In this document: positions 43,752 to 51,876 of the stretch, in pieces
How positions within the stretch are numbered: the stretch's first letter is position 1
Layout of the letters: each line of letters begins with the position of its first letter
NCBI RefSeq assembly: GCF_023241715.1
Contig: NZ_JALQCW010000038.1
Span: 1-64,000, forward strand
Origin: Pseudomonas morbosilactucae
Lineage (GTDB): Bacteria > Pseudomonadota > Gammaproteobacteria > Pseudomonadales > Pseudomonadaceae
Reading direction: 5' to 3'
Length of the DNA: 64,000 nucleotides
Made by a program: the position numbers and the translations under genes
The notes under the pieces: generated by a model
What the model was told of the DNA's origin: nothing
Databases searched by the model: none
What the model saw: the letters and a program-made list of their open reading frames with translations, nothing else

Positions 43752-44507
43752 ATGTCCCTACGCACCCTGCTCACAACGCTGCTTCTGACCTTCAGCTTTT
43801 CGGTCATGGCCGCCACCGAGATCGTGCCCCTGAACAACCGCACCAGCGCCGACCTGCTCCCCGTGGCGCAGAACTTTATCGGCAAGGACGGCAAGGTCAG
43901 CGCCTACGGCAACCAACTGATCGTTAACGCCGAACCCGAAAAAATCAACGAACTGCGGGCGTTTCTCGCCCAGTTGGACACCGCTGCCAAGCGCTTGCTG
44001 ATCACCGTGGACACCAACGAAAACAACGTCCAGGACAGCCAGGGTTATTCAATCAATGGCGCACCGCAGGCCCGCATCATCAGCCGCAGCACGGAAAGCC
44101 GCGACGGCGGGATTCAACAGATCCAGGCCAGTGAAGGCGTGCCGGCACTGATCCAGGTTGGGCAAAGCGTACCGCTGACCACCACCCAGCCCGATGCATA
44201 CGGCCGCCCGCAGAACCAGACCCAGTACCGCAACGTCACCCAGGGCTTCTACGTCACCGCCAGTGTCACCGGCGAGACCGTGCACCTGAGTATCAGCACC
44301 AATCGTGACCGAATGAGCCAGGAACGTCCCGATGTAGTGAACGTACAAAGTACCGACACAACGGTCAGCGGACGTCTGGGCGAGTGGATCACCCTGGCCG
44401 GCGTCAACCGCCAGACACTGGCCGACAAACAGGGCCTGGGCCGCAGCTACTCGACTCAAGGCCGGGATGACATGACCTTGCGGGTCAAGGTCGACGCCTT
44501 GGACTAA
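43752..44507 (+). CDS. Exported protein with secretin-like short domain, unknown function
   Basis: A 251-residue protein with a signal peptide (residues 1-20, cleaved after VMA). The N-terminal mature part (EIVPLNNRTSADLLPVAQNFIGKDGKVSAYGNQLIV) resembles the N-domain found in secretins and Type II/III secretion short-domain proteins. The remainder has strand-rich GVPALIQVGQSVPLTTTQ and LGEWITLAGVNRQ, reminiscent of the start of a secretin core but too short to form the pore. It is isolated, with no secretion genes nearby. Start: ATG at 43752 after GGAGATAACGGAA. Confidence 0.75.
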   Translation: MSLRTLLTTLLLTFSFSVMAATEIVPLNNRTSADLLPVAQNFIGKDGKVSAYGNQLIVNAEPEKINELRAFLAQLDTAAKRLLITVDTNENNVQDSQGYSINGAPQARIISRSTESRDGGIQQIQASEGVPALIQVGQSVPLTTTQPDAYGRPQNQTQYRNVTQGFYVTASVTGETVHLSISTNRDRMSQERPDVVNVQSTDTTVSGRLGEWITLAGVNRQTLADKQGLGRSYSTQGRDDMTLRVKVDALD

Positions 44508-44547
44508 AGCACCAAAAACTGACTGATTAGTCGTCTTAGACTAAAGA

Positions 44548-44573
44548 TGTAGTGCTTGAAAAAAAGCACTACA
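44548..44573. promoter_or_regulatory. Putative RccR operator upstream of aceA
   Basis: Perfect inverted repeat TGTAGTGCTT-GAAAAA-AAGCACTACA. No T run follows on either strand, so it is not a good terminator. The TGTAGT...ACTACA ends resemble the site described for RccR, an RpiR-type regulator that represses aceA in Pseudomonas; I recall this motif from memory. Confidence 0.55.
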
Positions 44574-44579
44574 AAACGT

Positions 44580-44608
44580 TTGACGAGCCAAAAAACCGAA
44601 GGCATGAT
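44580..44608 (+). promoter_or_regulatory. Predicted aceA promoter
   Basis: TTGACG (44580-44585) and CATGAT (44603-44608) with a 17-bp spacer, starting 7 bp after the palindrome. Well placed for control by a protein bound there. Confidence 0.4.
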
Positions 44609-45021
44609 GGCCTCGCTCCCGCTAATCAGGGGCCCTGGCAAGGGCCTTCGGATCGCCGCTCTAACCTACCCACCTGAGCCGATTCGTGTCTGTACCGCCC
44701 ACAAGGTGTGTTTGACGAGATTGCGACTGGAACGAAGTTGTCCCGAGGGACGGAAGCGTAATTAGGTAGATCGGCAACACACTGATGGATCGTATAAAGG
44801 CCCACGACGCCCGAATACGCCCGACAGCTGGCCTTCACCTGCTCACTTTCCCCTCGAGCCCATCGTTCACCCGTCGCCATCCCCGCCAAACCCGACTTGA
44901 GCGCCTAAGCTTCTGGTCAGCGAGCAGCCCTACACGCCCACTTCTGTGATGCGTGAATGGCGATCCGGAATTTTCCGCCCAAGAACGACTTTTTACACAA
45001 GACGCGACGAGGTTTATCTCC

Positions 45022-46347
45022 ATGGCACTGACACGCGAACAGCAAATTGCAGCCCTTGAAAAAGACTGGGCTGAAAACCCGCGCTGGAAAGGCGTGACTC
45101 GTACCTACTCCGCTGCCGACGTGGTCCGTCTGCGTGGCTCTGTGCAACCTGAGCACACCCTGGCACGCATGGGCGCCGAGAAACTCTGGAACCTGGTCAC
45201 CCAAGGGGCCAAGCCGTCCTTCCGTCCTGAGAAAGATTTCGTCAACTGCATGGGCGCCCTGACCGGCGGCCAGGCTGTGCAACAGGTCAAAGCCGGTATC
45301 CAGGCGATCTACCTGTCCGGCTGGCAAGTGGCTGCGGATAACAACTCCGCAGAATCCATGTACCCCGACCAATCGCTGTACCCGGTGGATTCGGTTCCAA
45401 CCGTGGTCAAGCGCATCAACAACTCGTTCCGTCGTGCCGACCAGATCCAGTGGAAAGCCGGCAAGAACCCGGGCGACGACGGCTACATCGACTACTTCGC
45501 GCCGATCGTGGCTGACGCTGAAGCCGGTTTCGGCGGCGTACTGAACGCCTACGAGCTGATGAAAAGCATGATCGAAGCAGGCGCCGCCGGCGTGCACTTC
45601 GAAGACCAGCTGGCTTCGGTGAAAAAATGCGGCCACATGGGCGGCAAGGTACTGGTTCCAACCCAGGAAGCCGTGCAGAAGCTCACCGCTGCCCGCCTGG
45701 CCGCCGACGTTGCCGGTACGCCGACCATCATCCTGGCCCGTACCGACGCCAACGCCGCAGACCTGCTGACCTCTGACTGCGACCCGTACGATCAGCCTTT
45801 CGTCACTGGCCAACGTACTCAGGAAGGCTTCTATAAAGTACGCGCCGGCCTGGACCAAGCCATCGCTCGTGGCTTGGCCTACGCGCCTTATGCCGACCTG
45901 ATCTGGTGCGAAACCGCCAAGCCGGACCTGGACGAGGCCCGTCGCTTCGCCGAAGCGATCAAAAAGGAATACCCGGACCAACTGCTGTCGTACAACTGCT
46001 CGCCTTCCTTCAACTGGAAGAAAAACCTGGACGACGCGACCATCGCCAAGTTCCAGCGCGAACTGTCCGCCATGGGCTACAAGCACCAGTTCATCACCCT
46101 GGCCGGCATTCACAACATGTGGCACAGCATGTTCAACCTGGCGCACGACTACGCCCGCAACGACATGACCGCCTACGTGAAGCTGCAAGAGCAGGAGTTC
46201 GCCGACGCCGCCAAGGGCTACACCTTCGTGGCTCACCAACAGGAAGTGGGCACCGGCTACTTCGATGACATGACCACCGTGATCCAGGGCGGTTCGTCCT
46301 CGGTGACCGCCCTGACCGGCTCCACCGAAGAAGAACAGTTCCACTGA
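45022..46347 (+). CDS. aceA: Isocitrate lyase AceA
   Basis: A 441-residue glyoxylate-shunt enzyme splitting isocitrate to succinate and glyoxylate. The catalytic loop KKCGHMGGK has Cys203, Mg2+-binding FEDQ precedes it (193-196), and substrate-binding YNCSPSFNWKK follows near 330-340. Length fits the E. coli-type short form. Start: ATG at 45022 with GAGG upstream; a start at 44953 would add 23 residues. It competes with the two isocitrate dehydrogenases encoded at 34-38 kb. Confidence 0.97.
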   Translation: MALTREQQIAALEKDWAENPRWKGVTRTYSAADVVRLRGSVQPEHTLARMGAEKLWNLVTQGAKPSFRPEKDFVNCMGALTGGQAVQQVKAGIQAIYLSGWQVAADNNSAESMYPDQSLYPVDSVPTVVKRINNSFRRADQIQWKAGKNPGDDGYIDYFAPIVADAEAGFGGVLNAYELMKSMIEAGAAGVHFEDQLASVKKCGHMGGKVLVPTQEAVQKLTAARLAADVAGTPTIILARTDANAADLLTSDCDPYDQPFVTGQRTQEGFYKVRAGLDQAIARGLAYAPYADLIWCETAKPDLDEARRFAEAIKKEYPDQLLSYNCSPSFNWKKNLDDATIAKFQRELSAMGYKHQFITLAGIHNMWHSMFNLAHDYARNDMTAYVKLQEQEFADAAKGYTFVAHQQEVGTGYFDDMTTVIQGGSSSVTALTGSTEEEQFH

Positions 46348-46417
46348 TTGAGCTGCAAGGCTTGAACAAACAGCCACAGCCGACCCGCTAGACACTAACG
46401 GCTGTGCTGCACACCTG

Positions 46418-46447
46418 ACGCCCCGACTGGTTCGGGGCGTTTTTTTT
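46418..46447 (+). terminator. Rho-independent terminator of aceA
   Basis: Stem ACGCCCCGA / TCGGGGCGT (46418-46426, 46432-46440), loop CTGGT, then a run of eight T. Confidence 0.95.
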
Positions 46448-46932
46448 GCCCGGTAGAAGCCAGCTCGTCGCGATTGCCCTCGCCGCCCTACCCTTTGCCG
46501 GCCAAACACCCCCGACCCAACCGACAAAAATATTGATCCAGGGCGGTGTTACCGGTGGCGAAACAGGTTAAAAGGTGCACCCCTGCTACTTGCAGTAACA
46601 GGCATATAAACAGCAACTTTCCGAGGGTGGGATGGAAAACAGTTTAAAAAGCATTCCAAATAATACTGATTATCATTTAGCCCTAATAACAGTCGTTACA
46701 TGAACAACAAAACATAATTAACAAAACCCCCGCTAATGCCCGCAGGGCGCGGCTTGTGGCCCTTCAAAGGTGACCTATGTCGTTATTCCAATAAACAATT
46801 TCGCTTTAGAAATTTTACTTGCCCGATGTTTAGCCATAAAATCACCGCGATTCATTGCGCTGCGACATATCGTCACTGCTTTATCTCTTTATCAAGCTCA
46901 GAGACCCTTGCTCTCTGTTAAGGATTACCAGC
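46448..46932. other. nuo operon upstream region
   Basis: 485 bp without a supportable gene. The stretch 46600-46740 is markedly AT-rich compared with the rest of the window and probably carries the nuo promoter(s). I do not see a convincing sigma-70 pair or an ANR box (TTGAT-N4-ATCAA). Confidence 0.5.
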
Positions 46933-47346
46933 ATGCCCGAAGCGACAGGACTCATGGCCCACAACTGGGGCTTTGCCATTTTCCTTCTGGGTGTTGTCGG
47001 CCTCTGCGCCTTCATGCTCGGTGTCTCCAGCCTCCTCGGGTCAAAAGCCTGGGGCCGCAGCAAAAACGAACCGTTCGAGTCCGGCATGCTACCTACAGGT
47101 GGCGCCCGCTTGCGGCTCTCAGCCAAATTCTATCTGGTCGCGATGCTCTTCGTGATCTTCGATATCGAAGCCCTCTTTCTCTTTGCCTGGTCTGTGTCCG
47201 TCCGCGAAAGCGGCTGGACCGGATTCGTCGAAGCTCTCGTTTTCATAGCAATTCTGTTGGCAGGTCTTGTCTACCTTTGGCGGGTGGGGGCTCTTGATTG
47301 GGCTCCGGAAGGTCGTCGTAAGCGGCAGGCGAAGCTAAAACAATGA
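46933..47346 (+). CDS. nuoA: NADH-quinone oxidoreductase subunit A
   Basis: A 137-residue membrane subunit with three helices (near 15-35, 70-90 and 97-118). The conserved loop KNEPFESGMLPTGGARLRLSAKFYLVAMLFVIFDIEALFLF contains the acidic residues at the quinone-site/proton-channel junction. Start: ATG at 46933 with AAGGA upstream; a longer frame from 46855 is not conserved. First gene of nuoABCDEFGHIJKLMN. Confidence 0.95.
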   Translation: MPEATGLMAHNWGFAIFLLGVVGLCAFMLGVSSLLGSKAWGRSKNEPFESGMLPTGGARLRLSAKFYLVAMLFVIFDIEALFLFAWSVSVRESGWTGFVEALVFIAILLAGLVYLWRVGALDWAPEGRRKRQAKLKQ

Positions 47347-47356
47347 GGCTTTGGCG

Positions 47357-48031
47357 ATGCAATACAATCTCACCAGGATCGACCCCGATGCTCCTAACGA
47401 TCAGTACCCGATCGGCGAACGGGAAACCGTTTCCGATCCGTTAGAGGATCAGGTTCACAAGAACATCTTCATGGGCAAGCTGGAAGACGTGCTGAGTGGC
47501 GCGGTCAACTGGGGGCGTAAAAACTCCCTGTGGCCGTACAACTTCGGCCTGTCCTGCTGCTACGTGGAAATGACCACCGCCTTTACGGCGCCCCACGACA
47601 TCGCGCGCTTTGGCGCCGAGGTGATCCGGGCATCGCCGCGTCAGGCGGATTTCATGGTTATTGCCGGAACCTGCTTCATCAAGATGGCGCCGATCATTCA
47701 GCGTCTCTACGAGCAAATGCTCGAGCCGAAGTGGGTTATCTCCATGGGTTCGTGCGCCAACTCCGGTGGCATGTACGACATCTACTCCGTTGTTCAGGGG
47801 GTGGACAAGTTCCTGCCCGTGGACGTCTACGTGCCTGGCTGCCCACCGCGCCCTGAAGCTTTCCTGCAAGGCTTGATGCTCTTGCAAGAGTCGATTGGCA
47901 AGGAGCGTCGTCCACTTTCCTGGGTCGTTGGCGATCAAGGCGTATACCGCGCCGAGATGCCTTCGCAAAAGGAACAGCGCCGCGAACAGCGTATTCAGGT
48001 CACCAACCTGCGCAGCCCCGACGAAGTCTGA
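47357..48031 (+). CDS. nuoB: NADH-quinone oxidoreductase subunit B
   Basis: A 224-residue peripheral subunit carrying the last cluster, N2, next to the quinone. The ligand cysteines are visible: tandem Cys in GLSCCYVEM (about 65-66), GTCFIKM (about 104) and VPGCPPRPE (about 160). Start: ATG at 47357 with GAGG 8 nt upstream; a TTG two codons earlier is in frame but overlaps that spacing. It lies 10 bp after nuoA. Confidence 0.97.
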   Translation: MQYNLTRIDPDAPNDQYPIGERETVSDPLEDQVHKNIFMGKLEDVLSGAVNWGRKNSLWPYNFGLSCCYVEMTTAFTAPHDIARFGAEVIRASPRQADFMVIAGTCFIKMAPIIQRLYEQMLEPKWVISMGSCANSGGMYDIYSVVQGVDKFLPVDVYVPGCPPRPEAFLQGLMLLQESIGKERRPLSWVVGDQGVYRAEMPSQKEQRREQRIQVTNLRSPDEV

Positions 48032-48104
48032 TCCAGATCTGCTCTTAAGAAAGAAACGAGAAGCTGGCTTCATTCTTTACGTTGACCGAAAGCGATAAAA
48101 AACC

Positions 48105-49889
48105 ATGACTACAGGCAGTGCTCTGTACATCCCGCCTTATAAGGCTGACGACCAGGATGTGGTCGTCGAACTCAATAACCGTTTTGGCCCTGAGGCGTTC
48201 ACCGCCCAGGCCACCCGCACCGGCATGCCGGTGCTGTGGGTTACCCGCTCCAAACTCGTTGAAGTCCTGACCTTCCTGCGCAACCTGCCCAAGCCGTACG
48301 TCATGCTCTATGACCTGCATGGCGTGGACGAGCGTCTGCGTACCAAGCGCCAGGGTCTGCCGAGCGGCGCCGATTTCACCGTGTTCTATCACCTGCTGTC
48401 GATCGAACGTAACAGCGACGTGATGATCAAGGTCGCCCTATCCGAAAGCGACCTCAGCGTACCGACCGTGACCGGTATCTGGCCGAACGCCAACTGGTAC
48501 GAGCGTGAAGTCTGGGACATGTTCGGCATTGATTTCCCGGGCCACCCGCACCTGTCGCGCATCATGATGCCGCCGACCTGGGAAGGTCACCCGCTGCGCA
48601 AGGACTTCCCGGCCCGCGCCACCGAATTCGACCCGTTCAGCCTGAGCCTGGCCAAGCAGCAACTGGAAGAGGAAGCCGCACGCTTCCGTCCGGAAGACTG
48701 GGGCATGAAGCGTTCCGGGGCCAACGAGGACTACATGTTCCTCAACCTCGGCCCGAACCACCCTTCGGCTCACGGTGCCTTCCGCATCATCCTGCAACTG
48801 GACGGTGAAGAGATCGTCGACTGTGTTCCGGACATCGGCTACCACCACCGTGGTGCCGAGAAGATGGCCGAACGTCAGTCCTGGCACAGCTTCATCCCCT
48901 ACACCGACCGTATCGACTACCTCGGCGGGGTGATGAACAACCTGCCGTACGTGCTCTCGGTCGAGAAGCTGGCCGGCATCAAGGTCCCAGAGAAGGTCGA
49001 CGTCATCCGCATCATGATGGCCGAGTTCTTCCGCATCACCAGCCACCTGCTGTTCCTGGGCACCTACATCCAGGACGTGGGCGCGATGACCCCGGTGTTC
49101 TTCACCTTCACCGACCGCCAGAAGGCCTACACGGTGATCGAAGCCATCACCGGTTTCCGTCTGCACCCGGCCTGGTACCGCATCGGTGGTGTTGCCCACG
49201 ACCTGCCTCGCGGCTGGGAAAAGCTGGTCAAGGACTTCGTCGAATGGTTGCCCAAGCGCTTGGACGAATACACCAAGGCCGCCCTGCAGAACAGCATCCT
49301 CAAAGGCCGGACCATCGGTGTCGCCGCCTACAACACCAAGGAAGCCCTGGAATGGGGCGTCACCGGTGCAGGCCTGCGTTCCACCGGCTGCGATTTCGAC
49401 CTGCGTAAAGCGCGCCCTTACTCCGGCTACGAGAACTTCGAATTCGAAGTACCGCTGGCGGCCAATGGCGATGCCTACGACCGTTGCATGGTTCGCGTCG
49501 AAGAAATGCGCCAGAGCATCAAGATCATCGACCAGTGCATGCGCAACATGCCGGAAGGCCCGTACAAGGCGGATCACCCGCTGACCACGCCGCCGCCGAA
49601 AGAGCGCACCCTGCAGCACATCGAGACCTTGATCACGCACTTCCTGCAAGTTTCGTGGGGCCCGGTCATGCCGGCCAACGAATCCTTCCAGATGATCGAA
49701 GCGACCAAGGGCATCAACAGTTATTACCTGACGAGCGATGGCGGCACCATGAGCTACCGCACCCGGATTCGTACCCCAAGCTACCCGCACCTGCAGCAGA
49801 TCCCTTCGGTGATCCGCGGCAGCATGGTCGCGGACTTGATCGCGTACCTGGGTAGTATCGACTTCGTTATGGCCGACGTGGACCGCTAA
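48105..49889 (+). CDS. nuoCD: NADH-quinone oxidoreductase fused subunits C and D
   Basis: A 594-residue fusion, as in E. coli and pseudomonads. The 30-kDa C domain (about 1-190) has YEREVWDMFGIDFPGHPHLSRI, and the 49-kDa D domain (about 205-594) begins MFLNLGPNHPSAHG and includes the quinone-binding DIGYHHRGAEKMAE. Together with NuoB it forms the quinone pocket. It begins 73 bp after nuoB. Confidence 0.97.
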   Translation: MTTGSALYIPPYKADDQDVVVELNNRFGPEAFTAQATRTGMPVLWVTRSKLVEVLTFLRNLPKPYVMLYDLHGVDERLRTKRQGLPSGADFTVFYHLLSIERNSDVMIKVALSESDLSVPTVTGIWPNANWYEREVWDMFGIDFPGHPHLSRIMMPPTWEGHPLRKDFPARATEFDPFSLSLAKQQLEEEAARFRPEDWGMKRSGANEDYMFLNLGPNHPSAHGAFRIILQLDGEEIVDCVPDIGYHHRGAEKMAERQSWHSFIPYTDRIDYLGGVMNNLPYVLSVEKLAGIKVPEKVDVIRIMMAEFFRITSHLLFLGTYIQDVGAMTPVFFTFTDRQKAYTVIEAITGFRLHPAWYRIGGVAHDLPRGWEKLVKDFVEWLPKRLDEYTKAALQNSILKGRTIGVAAYNTKEALEWGVTGAGLRSTGCDFDLRKARPYSGYENFEFEVPLAANGDAYDRCMVRVEEMRQSIKIIDQCMRNMPEGPYKADHPLTTPPPKERTLQHIETLITHFLQVSWGPVMPANESFQMIEATKGINSYYLTSDGGTMSYRTRIRTPSYPHLQQIPSVIRGSMVADLIAYLGSIDFVMADVDR

Positions 49890-49891
49890 GC

Positions 49892-50389
49892 ATGAACAGC
49901 ACGCTTATCCAGACAGACCGTTTCGCCCTGAGCGAAACCGAGCGCTCGGCCATCGAGCACGAGCTGCATCACTACGAAGACCCGCGCGCGGCGTCTATCG
50001 AAGCCCTGAAGATCGTCCAGAAGGAACGTGGCTGGGTGCCGGATGGCGCGGTCTACGCCATCGGCGAAATCCTCGGCATCCCGGCCAGCGACGTAGAAGG
50101 CGTAGCGACGTTCTATAGCCAGATCTTCCGTCAGCCGGTCGGTCGACACATCATCCGTGTCTGCGACAGCATGGTCTGCTACATCGGCGGCCATGAATCG
50201 GTGGTCAGCGAGATCCAGAGCAAGCTGGGCATCGGCCTGGGCCAAACCACTGCCGACGGCCGCTTCACCCTGCTGCCGGTGTGCTGCCTGGGCAACTGCG
50301 ACAAGGCCCCGGCGCTGATGATCGACGACGACACTTTCGGTGACGTACAGCCTGCTGGCGTCGCCAAACTGTTGGAGGGCTACGTATGA
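49892..50389 (+). CDS. nuoE: NADH-quinone oxidoreductase subunit E
   Basis: A 165-residue thioredoxin-fold [2Fe-2S] subunit (cluster N1a) of the NADH-oxidising module. Cysteines lie in CDSMVC (about 90-95) and CCLGNCDKAP (about 130-135). It starts 2 nt after the nuoCD stop and overlaps nuoF by 4 nt. Confidence 0.96.
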   Translation: MNSTLIQTDRFALSETERSAIEHELHHYEDPRAASIEALKIVQKERGWVPDGAVYAIGEILGIPASDVEGVATFYSQIFRQPVGRHIIRVCDSMVCYIGGHESVVSEIQSKLGIGLGQTTADGRFTLLPVCCLGNCDKAPALMIDDDTFGDVQPAGVAKLLEGYV

Positions 50390-51741
50390 CCCTGACATCC
50401 TTCGGCCCTGCCAACCGCATCCAGCGCAGCGCAGAAACCCATCCCCTGACCTGGCGTCTGCGTGACGACGGCGAGCCGATCTGGCTCGACGAATACCAGG
50501 CCAAGAATGGCTACGCGGCAGCGCGCAAGGCCTTCGCCGACCTGTCCCAGGACGACATCGTCCAGACCGTCAAGGACGCCGGCCTCAAGGGTCGCGGCGG
50601 TGCTGGCTTCCCCACTGGGGTGAAGTGGGGCCTGATGCCCAAAGACGAATCCATGAACATCCGCTACCTGCTGTGCAATGCGGATGAAATGGAACCCAAC
50701 ACCTGGAAGGACCGCATGCTGATGGAGCAACAGCCCCATCTGCTGATCGAAGGCATGCTGATCAGTGCCCGCGCACTGAAAACCTACCGTGGCTACATCT
50801 TCCTGCGTGGCGAATACACCACCGCCGCCAAGCACCTCAACCGTGCCGTGGAAGAAGCCAAGGCCGCGGGCCTGCTGGGCAAGAACATCCTGGGCAGCGG
50901 CTTCGATTTCGAGCTGTTCGTCCACACCGGCGCCGGGCGATACATCTGCGGTGAAGAAACCGCACTGATCAACTCCCTGGAAGGCCGCCGCGCCAACCCG
51001 CGCTCCAAGCCGCCCTTCCCTGCCGCCGTGGGCGTGTGGGGCAAGCCGACGTGCGTGAACAACGTCGAGACCCTGTGCAACGTGCCGGCGATCATCGGCG
51101 ACGGCGTGGAGTGGTACAAATCCCTGGCCCGCGAAGGCAGTGAAGACCACGGCACCAAGCTGATGGGCTTCTCCGGCAAAGTGAAGAACCCAGGCCTGTG
51201 GGAACTGCCGTTCGGCGTGACCGCGCGCGAGCTGTTCGAAGACTACGCCGGCGGCATGCGCGACGGCTTCAAGCTCAAGTGCTGGCAGCCAGGCGGCGCC
51301 GGTACCGGTTTCCTGTTGCCTGAACACCTGGACGCACAAATGTACGCCGGCGGCATCGCCAAAGTCGGCACCCGTATGGGTACCGGCCTGGCCATGGCGG
51401 TGGACGACAGCGTCAACATGGTGTCCCTGCTACGCAACATGGAGCAGTTCTTCGCCCGTGAATCCTGTGGTTTCTGCACCCCGTGCCGCGACGGTCTGCC
51501 GTGGAGCGTCAAGCTCCTGATGGCCATCGAGAAAGGCGAAGGCCAGCCCGGTGACATCGAGACCCTGCTGGGCCTGGTGGGTTTCCTCGGCCCGGGCAAG
51601 ACCTTCTGTGCTCACGCACCGGGTGCCGTGGAGCCGTTGGGCAGTGCCATCAAATACTTCCGTCCAGAGTTCGAAGCCGGCATCGCGCCTACCAGCGCCG
51701 CCGTCCCGCCTCTGGCCCGACCGATCGTAGTCGGCGCGTAA
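50386..51741 (+). CDS. nuoF: NADH-quinone oxidoreductase subunit F (NADH dehydrogenase, FMN)
   Basis: A 451-residue subunit binding NADH, FMN and cluster N3. The nucleotide loop GRGGAGFPTG lies at 69-78, an FMN region GAGRYICGEETALINSLEG near 185-203, and N3 ligands SCGFCTPCRDG (about 361-371) with a fourth Cys near 407 (TFCAHAPGA). Overlaps nuoE by 4 nt. Confidence 0.97.
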   Translation: MTLTSFGPANRIQRSAETHPLTWRLRDDGEPIWLDEYQAKNGYAAARKAFADLSQDDIVQTVKDAGLKGRGGAGFPTGVKWGLMPKDESMNIRYLLCNADEMEPNTWKDRMLMEQQPHLLIEGMLISARALKTYRGYIFLRGEYTTAAKHLNRAVEEAKAAGLLGKNILGSGFDFELFVHTGAGRYICGEETALINSLEGRRANPRSKPPFPAAVGVWGKPTCVNNVETLCNVPAIIGDGVEWYKSLAREGSEDHGTKLMGFSGKVKNPGLWELPFGVTARELFEDYAGGMRDGFKLKCWQPGGAGTGFLLPEHLDAQMYAGGIAKVGTRMGTGLAMAVDDSVNMVSLLRNMEQFFARESCGFCTPCRDGLPWSVKLLMAIEKGEGQPGDIETLLGLVGFLGPGKTFCAHAPGAVEPLGSAIKYFRPEFEAGIAPTSAAVPPLARPIVVGA

Positions 51742-51750
51742 CGCTTAAAA

Positions 51751-51776
51751 GGGCGAAGGGTCCGTGCCCCTCGCCC
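51751..51776 (+). other. Hairpin in the nuoF-nuoG spacer
   Basis: GGGCGAAGGG (51751-51760) pairs with CCCCTCGCCC (51767-51776), one mismatch, loop TCCGTG. No T run follows. It sits 10 nt after the nuoF stop in the only long gap (135 bp) of the operon; it could attenuate, protect the upstream mRNA 3' end, or guide processing. Confidence 0.55.
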
Positions 51777-51876
51777 GCCGTGCGATGACGCCGTGAACGG
51801 CTGTGTTGATTCGCATGCATAACAAGATTCCATTAGCCACGCCCGCTGACACCGGGCCAACGAAGACCTTTGAACC

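Larger units (their letters stand above)
44508..45021. other. 514-bp region upstream of aceA
   Basis: No supportable gene. It holds a perfect 10-bp palindrome (44548-44573), a sigma-70-like promoter (44580-44608) and, if that promoter is used, an aceA leader of about 400 nt that ends with GAGG 9 nt before the ATG. Confidence 0.6.

Noticed and set aside
44548..44573. Palindrome as a terminator of the preceding exported-protein gene
   Set aside because: Neither strand has a T run after the stem, and its arms match a regulatory operator better. Still, it lies 40 nt after a stop codon, so a weak terminator role is not excluded.
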